DNA from: Erodium maritimum | Lineage: Eukaryota > Streptophyta > Magnoliopsida > Geraniales > Geraniaceae | DNA length: 64,000 bases | Assembly (NCBI GenBank): GCA_963921825.1 | Contig: OY997591.1 | Location: 14,503,515-14,567,514 of the forward strand | Direction of reading: 5' to 3' | Shown: piece by piece, positions 21,590-32,000 of the stretch | How positions within the stretch are numbered: position 1 is the stretch's first letter | Layout: each line of letters begins with the position of its first letter | The notes under the pieces: model-generated | The model's input: only the letters and a program-made list of their open reading frames with translations | What the model was told of the DNA's origin: nothing | Database searches by the model: none | Made by a program: the position numbers and the translations under genes

Positions 21590-22085
21590 GGGTTAAATGT
21601 TGAAACTTACCCTTATGTATTGGTCACGAACACTATGCTACCCTCCTTTTCAAAATGACATTTACGGTACCTTATCTATTGGTCACGCGATTCCGTTAGG
21701 AAAAATGGACGGTAAAATGCCGTTTTTTCATTCAGTTAGTCATATAACCTCAAGTGTCATATAATGGATGGTAAAATGACGTTTTCCCCTTAGTTATTTG
21801 ACTTTTATACATTTTATAAGGAACATTACCATTGCACCCTCGTTGTTGTTCCTTATAAAATATATATCGAGGTCAAATACTTAAGGGAAAAAATATCATT
21901 TTACCATCCATTATATGACACTTGAGGTCATATGACTAACGGAATGGAAAAACGGCATTTTACCGTCCATTTTTCCTAACGGAATCGCGTGACCAATAGA
22001 TAAGGTACCGCAAATGTCATTTTGAAAAGGAGGGTAGCATAGTGTTCGTGACCAATATATAAGGGTAAATTTCAACATTTAACCC
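21590..22085. mobile_element. Foldback MITE with perfect 9-bp duplication
   Basis: A 496-bp palindromic element. The left arm begins GGGTTAAATGTTGAAA and the right arm ends TTTCAACATTTAACCC. The arms pair over about 230 bp each, including GTCACGCGATTCCGTTAGG and its complement. A perfect duplication AATTAACAA lies at 21581-21589 and 22086-22094. Same style (GGG terminus, 9-bp duplication, no coding) as the MITE in C3H16, but a different sequence family. Confidence 0.88.
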
Positions 22086-22219
22086 AATTAACAAGAACAC
22101 ATTTACGCTCATCAGAGGATTTTCTCATTTGAGAAGGGGATAGTAAAGTCTTTTCTTTCAGCAAATTATACCCATTACTTACAATTCAAGGTATCTCAAA
22201 ACAAGGCTAGACATTTTAA

Positions 22220-25057
22220 TTATGATCACTTGGTGTTCCTCCAAAGGTTGTAGTCTTCTGTTGGCTTGCTTGTTTAGAGTCAATTCCTTCGAAGTGTTTC
22301 CTTGAATCAAGAGGTATGTCACTATCTTTTCAGGATCTAATTTGCCCTATTTGTGACTGGGATCTATAAAATGGAGCTCATTTATTGTTGCACTGTCATA
22401 AGGCTTGGGAGGTTTGGTCTTTAATACTAACCTGATGGGATTTATCTTGGGTCATGCCTACTTTCTTGTGCAATCCAAATATAAGAAAATTAGGGGTAAT
22501 GTTCTTAAAAACAACTTTGTGGACTATTTGGCTAGTTAGAAATAATCAGGTTTTCCAAGGAAAAGAATATACTGTTGGTTTTTGTGCCCTAGGCCAATCG
22601 TGATCATGGACGGCATTATCATTTCATTAATACATCGGCACTACTATTATCATTTGCAAAATGTTAATAGTGTGAATAATACTCTTTCTTAAGATCATCG
22701 GGTTGAGAGATATCGTTTGGGCCCCTTGATAAGTGGGACTGCAGGAAAAGCATGCCATGCGAATTGATAAAGAGTTATCACTGGCAGTCTACTTAAGATC
22801 AAGAAACAATGATCGAATAAAATAAGGATGACGACCCTATGCCTTATTCGATCGAGATATCGTTGACAGAAGGGTTAACATATTAGTGTGTAAAGGTTAA
22901 GTCGCATTGACGATCATCATACACGTTTGGGTAGTCATATTGCTTTGCTAGAAGATAACTATGACATGTGGACGAATCGTGGATTTCGGGCCTACTGCCG
23001 AACGTCGTATGAGCCTACATGGTCACACCTAACAACAAGCCCAAAATCGTATTGGACTTTGGAAGTCCATTAAGTGAATGAAATAATATTATATTTGATA
23101 TAATATTTATTTATTCATTACACTCGTTTTTCGAATTACCAATATAATAAAGATTGTGTTGGGCAATTAAAATGCAAAAATGACTCTTGAATTTTTGAAA
23201 TTCAAAGAGGGTATTTTTGCATGACCACTACTTTTAAAATGAGATACTTGTCATAAAAGAAAGTCCAAGAGTTGGGCTTGCTTGAAATGACTTAGTTGAG
23301 TCACGGTTAGGAATAGTAAGCATGCAAAACCCAAGTGAAACACTTGTCCAAGTTGGAAGTCCAAGTGTTGAGTTTTTCCAAATAAAATAAGTGTGGTCAT
23401 GTGGGGTTAAGTAAGCATGCAAGAGAGAGAAGAAAAATCAGATTTTTCTCAAGGTTGTGTTGAGAATGGTTCTCAAAGAGTATAGAGAAAAACGAGTAGA
23501 GAGAATAAAGAGAGGAAGAAGTGTTCTTCATCTTGTGCTAGCACACAAACGATTTTGGGAAGGATTGTTCAAAAGACTACGTGGCTTTGATTCCTCCAAG
23601 AGGATACGTAGGCGTTTTGGAGACTCAAGCCAAATCCATTTGTTTCGGGTGTTGTTTGTTTGCAAGAAGAGAAGAAAAATCTGGGCAGATTTTTCTGCCC
23701 AGAATCTGTCCGAGCAGCCACTGTAAAGAGCTCGATTGGAGATTCATCCGAGGTCCGATCTTGCTGATTTTTGGAGTGAACGTTCTACACATATTGATCT
23801 TAAATCCTACCGGAGGGATTGAGATTCCAACGGTTCGTTGCTGAGATATACGAGCTGAAAATTGGTTCTTGTCTCGAACCAAGTCGAAAAATTGAAAGAG
23901 GTATTCTCTCCTTTATTTTTGTTTGTCGGTTTACTCGGAATTACATGGATCTTGAGGCTATTCTAGGGATTTTTTTATTTTCCGCTGCGTTTTGCTCCCT
24001 AGAATTCCAACATATACACCACCGATTATTTGTGCATCAATCCAAAACAAAGTTTATTGAGGTGAATGAGCTCATTTCAAATAAGGCTACTACTTCAATT
24101 TCTCACTTGGATCAGTAATCCAAGAAACCATGTTTAAGCCTACAAAATTTAGTTGCATTTTGTTGCAGGCTCAGATCAATTACAACTGACTTTTGTTAAC
24201 ATTCACATTAGCTTCAACTTCAGCTGTTATACTTCATCTTTCAACTGAATGTGTATTACCGTAGATCTGATCTTGCTTGCCTCACAAGTAATCTATATGG
24301 TTTCAGTAGATATGCATTTAGTGATTTTTGGTTCCCAATGGTTTCTGTATTGAATGGCCTCTTACTTGTCTTAGTTGGTTCTGGGGATTGGGTTTTGGGT
24401 TGGGATTTGGGTGGGGTTGGGGATATTGGTGAGGTTTGGAGAGGTCTTTTGGGTGATTTTTCAGGTCTTATTACTTATTGGGAGTTCTTTCCTGGTCTTG
24501 TGTGTGTGTAGTTATTTTATCTAATTCTCTTAGGAGTACTTTTTGTGGTGTGTAGGTAGATCATTACCCAGGTCCGAGTGTGTTCTTCTTGTGTCTGGTG
24601 TGTCTTGATCTTGTTCAGGCCTGTTGTTTGTTTGGTAGTCCTAGCTCTGGTGGGAATTCTGGTTTGATCATTCCTTTATTTAGGTTCTAGTTTACATTAT
24701 GGTGGCAGGTACTCATTAATCTCTTCTACATTTGGTCATTGTGGCTCCTCTTGAACTGGCTCGAGACTTGCTTATGTTTTGATGTTGTTGATTGCTTCAC
24801 TTTGGTGGGAGAACTAGTATGGAAATTCATCTGTTTGGTTCTAAGCTTCATGTTCTATTCATCTTATCTACAATATGTTGCAACTTCATATTTCCATTAG
24901 GAGGATAAGACTTGTTAGCCTCTCTTGTTATTTGTTCTTGTATCTTGTAGTCATCATAATATAACTTGGTTCAGCTTTTGTAGCTAGAAGTTTGATGTTT
25001 TCATCCTCTTTTCAAACTCTGGAAATGAGGGTTATAAATTATTTTGACGGATAAAAA
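22220..25057 (+). pseudogene. Decayed 3' part of an L1-type LINE, split by a solo LTR
   Basis: Translation of about 22230-22572 in shifting frames gives a zinc-binding reverse-transcriptase tail (zf-RVT). The order is VPPKVVVFCWLA, then LICPICDW..., then HLLLHCHKAWEVW, then WLVRNNQVFQGKEY. The sense resumes after the solo LTR at 24013 (PPIICASIQNKV). The 3' end is marked by a GGGTTATAAATTATTTTGAC region and an A-run near 25050-25057. Several stop codons and frame changes show it is long dead. Only the C-terminal end of ORF2 is present; the polymerase and endonuclease are missing. Confidence 0.6.
22573..24012 (+). mobile_element. Solo LTR with perfect TATAC duplication
   Basis: A 1,440-bp sequence starting TGTTGGTTTTTGTGCCC and ending GAATTCCAACA, flanked by TATAC on both sides (22568-22572 and 24013-24017). 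There is no primer-binding site, internal region or second LTR, so it is the product of LTR-LTR recombination. Removing it rejoins the LINE reading sense on either side. Its first ~20 bp resemble the solo LTR found inverted at 39785-41489. Confidence 0.88.
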
Positions 25058-26270
25058 AAATGTTAGTGTGTGCATGTATAATACATGTATACGCTAGAGT
25101 AGGTAAACGTAACTAACTCTTATAAAAATATGTTTGCCAAGATTTTTTAAGATTAGCTCGTTGGAAATGCAACAGACTCCGCTAATATCTCATAATGACC
25201 TATACAACTATACTTACATACTAGCAGATTAGGTTTATCTATCGTGGGACAAGAAGAAAATCCAAGGGCATGTAGTAATTTAAGAAAAAATAATATGTCT
25301 CCATCTAGACCACACCAATAACAGACGTGTTTCAAAACATAAGTCGAAGTAAGAGTTTATAAGCAACGATGCCCCTTAAAACATTTCTTATATCAATTCA
25401 GCAAGTAAAGGTATATTCCATATAATAGAAGAAAAGAAGCTACCGAGAAATAAGATGTGTGCTCGAGCCACTCTTACTTCTCAATATCTTAGATGAAATG
25501 ACTTTCCTAATGTCAATATAATTAGTCCTTTTATCTCCTTGAATATTAGTAAAATGTGTTGATATTAACAAATCGGTTTCTTATATTAATTTGACTGGTT
25601 CATTAATCATGATGGTGCAAGCAAATAAAAATTAAGGACAATTGCAAAATTTACGGTGAATTATGCGTGGTTTGCATAAATTTACGGTGAATTGTTTTCT
25701 GCTTGCAAATCCACTGACAGAATTAATTTTTTGTTACAAAAAGTTTAAAGTACCTATCTAAAAGGGCATACATGAAGGTTAAAATTACAAAACATGAATA
25801 CATGAGAGTAGAAATAACGAAACACATATAAAAAGAGGTAAAACTATCATTTTTCATAAAAGAGTTGATGTTATGTGATTGTCACATGACTCATTCTGAT
25901 AAAGATAACGGATTTGCTGATGAAATATGATTTACCCTTGGTTTTTGCACAAAAAAATAATAATTCGTCGCAAGTTTTTATAAAACACCCATAGTTTGCC
26001 TCAAGTTTTTTGAGATTATTCCAACATGTTATACTGTTCTTTACCACTAAAACTAATTGTTTTTGCCGGCTTATGATCCTTACCCATCAAATTCTCAATT
26101 AGTCATTTTGAGAGCTTTTTGTAGTATTTATAAGTTTATACTTATGTACTCTATTTCATTTTAAGCGCTTAGGAAGACTCGAAGAAGCATACCTACTCAC
26201 ACATCTAATAGATAAATAAAGGGTGTTTTAGACATTTCATTATCAAATTTAACTTTATTTATAATGATGA
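25058..26270. other. AT-rich intergenic DNA
   Basis: No gene recognised. At 25640-25700 a motif AAATTTACGGTGAATT is repeated about 30 bp apart, and 25930-26010 has a weakly related inverted stretch. This may be a worn MITE, but no target duplication is visible. Confidence 0.35.
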
Positions 26271-26285
26271 TACAACATAAAAGTT

Positions 26286-27454
26286 TTTTTTTTTTAAAAA
26301 CGAAATCGAGGTTAATGTGCATTACTGTCAAACATCGGTTATAAAAGGACCAAAGGTACTGGGCTCCAGAATATGTCCGAGTCCCCCACAGGATATCCAG
26401 CGCTCGTGGGCCGTAAAAAGAGTCTGATTTGCATCTCAGACAAGAACAAACAGAAACCTTGTCCTACCAAAAAACCAACAACTAACAAAGTCCAACAAAT
26501 TAAAATCACCACAAAATTAAAATGATAGAAACAGAAATAAACTTCCAATGCTTCCATGATATTTCCGAGACGACCAAGCACCACCCGTCCCGGGCCTTAG
26601 GGAGGAGGCTCACAGCAGCCCCTTCGCCCCTCTTGGGATCTACTTATTTGTCCTAGCGGGGTTGTTTGATAGCCCTCGCTACCATCTATCGTTGTCGGAA
26701 TGGCCTCAATCGGGACAATAAAGACGTTATCCTCATCATCCGGATCTTCCTCGATTGGTGGAGATGCACGGTGTCGGTGAGAATCTCTCGGATCTTCCTC
26801 AATTGGAACGACGATGATGTCGTCTTCGTCATACAGAGCCTCCTCGGCTGGAGGCGGTACTCGGGCTTGAGAAACATCACCTGGCTTGGCTGGTACGAAC
26901 GATGAGAAGCGGTCTGGTGATGGTCGAGACTGACTGTCCCAACACGACAAGGCCAGTCGCCCTGGGTGTTGCGTGAGAGCGTTGCAGGCTCGACCATGGC
27001 CGACCGTTTCCTACGATAACCCAGCCAGGGGAAGAGGAGGACACCGTCCTCGTCAGACTGGTCAGCAAATGAACCACGTGGTTCTAAGGTCCTCTCGACG
27101 ATCCTGTCCCGAAAGGAGTTGCAGGTGGAGATGACTCTTGAGGCGGTGAGGTTGGGCTCACCTGTTCGACACGGGCTGGTGACGACGAAATCTGTGCCGA
27201 GGGTGCACAGATGTCGTTGGGTATGCCAAGCATCGGTGACATGACCTGATTGTTGACGGAGAGACCATATCAAAAGGAGAAAGCGGTCGACGTGGGCGGA
27301 GACACAATAGTATCTTGGTCGGCTCGTGCAACGAGATTGCAAGAAGGGACACGGGAGCAAGCTTAACCAGACTCTAGACAAATGAATGCCAATCCGGGAA
27401 TATAAGTTAATTACGTTGTTCCAAAGATAGGCCAAAAGACTATCTTGATTCCTT
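26286..27454 (-). mobile_element. 5'-truncated retroposon with 15-bp target duplication
   Basis: A 1,169-bp insertion whose minus-strand 3' end is an A-tract (T-run at 26284-26295). It is flanked by TACAACATAAAAGTT at 26271-26285 and 27455-27469, a perfect 15-bp duplication typical of LINE-mediated insertion. On the minus strand 26597-26950 stays open for 117 codons. It contains an internal duplication (DEDDIIVVPIEEDP and DEDNVFIVPIEAIP, each preceded by PP-x-EE). No reverse transcriptase was recognised. It may be the 5' leader / ORF1 portion of a LINE or a non-autonomous derivative. Confidence 0.7.
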
Positions 27455-27469
27455 TACAACATAAAAGTT

Positions 27470-29048
27470 AGAAAGGTAATGTAATACAAATCAAACAAAA
27501 CCGGAACAACATAATAAAATCGCATACTTCACAATAACAGATTAGAATATTTCTTAAAAGAAAATTAGAGTGTAAATCGGATCAATTAATCGAGAAAAGT
27601 CAACAACGGTATAATGTTTATTGGGCTGATGTTGATTGTGAAGCAAAGTCCATCTCTGTTTTTAAACTAAACAAAGAAACAGGGTTGTGAGAGTGAAGTT
27701 CCAAGCAAAATGGCAAATACAAGGAAGCTACTTGTGAAGTTCACCATCATCCTCCAAAAATCTACTGTAAACATGACTTTTCAAAGTCATCTCTCTCTCC
27801 TCTTCTTCTTCTTCCACAGTCACCTTTTCCACCACTCATTTTTTCTTCTGCTCTTTCCCAACGCCTTACTCTTTCCGGCTCAACCAGGTTTACTACTTTC
27901 TTCTCTTCCTTTTCCCAGAAAAGAATAAATATATTTTGTGTTATGGGTTTTGTCTGTGGTTGTGACATTTGGGTTGCTTTGTAGCTCTATCTCCATTTAT
28001 GAACACATAGGCTTGGTTTCAGTTGTCTTATTCACTGTAAGTCTGTAATTGGAAGAAGCCATCTGTGTCTGTCTGCTCTTAGGTTTCTGTTTGTGGCACC
28101 AAGGTCTTTACTTTGATTATCTGTAGCATGTAATTATAGAAACCAAGCTGTATTGATTTGACACAGCCTCTATTTCTTCCCCTGAAGATATGCGAATAGT
28201 ATGTTTGGTGCAAATCTTTGCTCTTCTTAAATGGGTTTTGTCAATTTGAAACTAGGGACAAAACTAGTTTATCAGTAACTCCATTCTGACCTAGAAACCA
28301 TACTTGGTGGAGCTTGTTGTGAAAAAGCATATGACATATTGGAAAAAAGAAATGGGGGAAAGTTTTTAATTTTTGTTTTCCTGAAACAAATTTACATAAA
28401 ATGCTGTGCATCATCTCAGTTTCTGCCGAGTATCCTGGCCATATTGGTGCTGTTTGTATTTCTTGAGGGAAAAAGTTGTAAAATAGTCATAAGTTTATGT
28501 ACTTTGTTCCATTTTAGTCCTAAAGTTTGGAACGGTTTTGTTCCAATCTAATCCTAAGTTTGGACAAATTGTTCCAATTAAGTCATCCTTCCTACTACTA
28601 CATTGTAAAAATTTGTTTAAACCTAGGACTAAAAGTATTAGGACTAAATTGGTACGAAACCCTAACTTAAGATTAAATTGGAGCATTTTCCTCTCCAGAG
28701 ATATAAACCATGATTCTTTCATCTTCTTGTTAGCCCCCTTATCGCATGAACTGGATACATGTACTTTTTCTTTGACCAAATAAGCCATGGGATCGACCCA
28801 TTTCTCTCACCTTCAGCTATAACAAACCATATGCAAAGAAGGAAGACATAGTACAGAGATAGAATTGATTGATATGAAAAGGCTTGCACAATGGGGTGCA
28901 AGAGCCACTGATTTATGATGTGACGAGTACATAAATAAGGAAATACAATAATGTAGTGATACGCTCGATATTTTATAATGTGATTTTTATATAAAATTTC
29001 GATAAGTTACTTTTTTTCTTCTTCTATTATAGGTATTGTTTACTAGTA
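27470..29048 (+). promoter_or_regulatory. Promoter and 5' leader region of the CNGC gene
   Basis: The space between a dated insertion and the CNGC start codon. A pyrimidine-rich tract (TCTCTCCTCTTCTTC, about 27793-27815) is typical of plant leaders, and a leader intron is possible because the ATG lies about 1.2 kb downstream. AAAGTCAAC near 27597 contains the inverted W-box core TTGAC, relevant because CNGC19/20-type genes act in immunity. This is only a motif match. Confidence 0.4.
28450..28695. repeat. Worn foldback or MITE-like segment in the CNGC leader
   Basis: The segment starts GAGGGAAAAAGTTGTAAAAT and ends near TTTTCCTC. The two halves share words in opposite orientation (TTAGTCCTAAAGTTTGG versus CCTAGGACTAAAAG, and AATCTAATCCTAAG versus CTTAAGATTAAATT). 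No clear target duplication was found. Confidence 0.4.
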
Positions 29049-32000
29049 ATGGCAGCTTTTGAGAAAGATGAAGCACCGATGCTATCAGAGGCACGCCAAG
29101 AATCAGTAGAAGAATATATTGATTCTAGACTTCAGAAATTCACTTCTAGGACACGAAGCTTATCGGTATCTATTCCTATGGAGTCCAATGAAAGGAAAAC
29201 TAACCTTGTAGGCCACACCGGTCCCTTGCGAACAGAAAGAAAAAATCCATACGTACAGATGAGTGGTCCGTTATATACTACACCTCGCAACCAAGCAGCA
29301 GAAACTGTGGTGCAAAAGTTTCCTTCTTTTAGTGCAACTCAGCAGAATGGTTGGCCAGACCATAACCATGCTGGAAGAAATGAACATTTGATGAGGTCTG
29401 GCCAATTGGGAATGTGCAATGATCCCTACTGCACCACTTGCCCAACATATTACAATTTCAAGGCAGCTAACCAGACAAATAGAAAAACTTCCAGTCTGTT
29501 TGATCCCAAGGTGTTTACTATCTCAAGAAATCCAAATATTATTCCTAATCGTATTGTCGTTTATATTTTCTTTAATATTACTACAACATCTGATTATATG
29601 ACATGTTTTACGAGTCAATACAAAATTGGTTGCTCCTAATCCCTAATATTTCCTATTCTGTCTTACAATGCGATTTATCATTGCATTCATAAGACTTTTC
29701 TTTTAAAATATATTCCCTTTTTTTGATTGTTTGCAGTTCCACAATGTTCTTTATGGGGATGCTAAAGGTTGGGCAAGGAGGCTTTTCTCTTCTCTTCATC
29801 CATATGTTTTTGGCGTCATGAACCCACATACTGAGCTTGTTCAACGATGGAACAAATTTTTTTCCATTTCTTGCTTGGTGGCAATTTTTCTCGACCCCAT
29901 GTTTTTCTTCTTGCTCTCTGTTCAACGGGTATATTTCTGCTTGTTGAAATTCAGTACTTTCAAATTAGGCTGTTTATAAAATTATTACTCAGCTCTTTTG
30001 CACTGCTTTTGTGCTAGAAAACCATATTTATCGTTGATGTTGTATCATATTGCCATTTTTTGAAATTATCTTTGACCTTCGTGATTTATTACATACTATT
30101 TGCTTGTTTTTTTTCTTCTCATTTGAAATATCAATTAGTTTACTGTTATGTGTGCAGGATCATAAGTGCATAGTTCTTGACTGGCCCTTGACCATGGCAT
30201 TTGTGCTTCTTAGAAGCTTCATTGATTTCATTTACTTATTGAACATGCTTCTGCAGGTAAACTATTTCTTACTCATCTGGAAATATTGTTATAGATTTGC
30301 AGTATTTTATTTTATTCTATTCTAATTCAGAGAAGAACATAAAGGATTTTCCATATTTTTCACATGTGATGTTTGGATATATAACCGTAGCAATTGTATA
30401 TCATTTACTCTATTCAAATCTATAGGAGTAGCTAACCGCTTCTTTGATTTTTCTACAGTCCATTCAGTATCGTTTCAATTCATCTTATAGTAAGGGATGC
30501 ATGTTACCAATAAAGACCTTTGATTCTCTCTTTATTTTGCTACCTTAATTCAGTATCATTATTAACAGTTTGGTATGCTGTTACTCTTCTGATTAGTTGT
30601 TCCAACTCGAACCATTTTGTAACATGTCCTTCTCTTTTCTGTTTATTTCCTTGGCAGTTTAGGTTGGCTTATGTGTCTCCTGAATCTAGAGTGGTTGGTG
30701 CTGGTGAGCTAGTTGACCAGCCAGGGAAAATTGCGCGGAAATACATTTGTGGACACTTTTTTGTTGATGTACTTGTTGTGTTACCACTTCCCCAAGTAAA
30801 GTTTTTTTTTATCTTGAATAAAAAGTTCATGATTTGCATTTTTATTTATGTTTACATTCATATGCTTTATGTATCAACATCATGTAGCTAAGAGGATTCA
30901 GGTGCTACCTCAGTGACCTAATCCAAAGATTTTATAAATTGCATGTACCACAAGACAAGTCATGTAATAAGAACTTCCTTGTAATATACTCCATGGATTA
31001 GATACTGCTTAGTATAATTGGTAGGACATTACGAATCTCGTACGTCCTCTAATTAGCTCATACATTTAAAAAAATAAATGCAGATTATGGTACTGCTGGT
31101 CGCACAAAGGTCCCTGGGGGCATCTGGAGCTAATCATGCAAAGAACCTCTTACGGGCAGCAGTTCTAATTCAGTATGCCCCAAGATTGTATAAATTTCTA
31201 CCCTTGATCGCCGGTCAATCATCAAGTGGATTCGTGTTTGAGTCTGCATGGGCAAATTTTGTCATAAATCTTCTGACTTTTGTGCTATCTGGGCACGTTG
31301 TAGGTGCATGCTGGTACCTCTTTGGGTTACAGGTGGGTGCCTGAAAGATGCTTCCTTTCATTAATCTCACTTCTTTTTCCTTACTTTTGGTTTTCTGTGG
31401 CAGAGAGTCAATGAATGTTTTCGACAGGCCTGTATTCACTCTAACATTACTACCAAGGCCTGTAAAAAGTTCATGGATTGTGGGCATGAGGATAGTTCGA
31501 GGTATGAGCTTGAACCAACATGGACTGAATGGATACACAACGAGAACGCTACTAATTGTTTCACCTCAGATGGATTTTCCTATGGAATCTACATACAAGC
31601 TGTTAATCTCACCACAGAGCACAATGTAATGACTAGATATGTATATTCTTTGTTTTGGGGTTTCCAGGTATGTTGGCAATTTTTGTATACATTAACTGCG
31701 TCTTAATGTTATCAAAAATTTGACTCTCTGGTGCTTTATCAAAGCAAATCAGTACTTTGGCTGGGAACCAAACTCCAAGCTATTTTGTGGGGGAAGTCCT
31801 TTTTACCATGGCCATCATCGGGCTGGGCCTTTTGCTCTTTGCTCTCCTTATTGGAAATATGCAGAACTTTCTCCAAGCTCTTGTACGGAGGTAAGGCTTT
31901 CTATGATATCTTCTTCTTGTGTTGTTCAAATGCACACACAACTATGGATACAAATACTTCGGCTTAATTTTTTTTGTATCCCCATCTAAATACACATACA

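Noticed and set aside
26686..27435. 249-codon minus-strand frame
   Set aside because: Overlaps the better-behaved 117-codon frame in another phase and has a composition unlike a protein; kept only as part of the retroposon.
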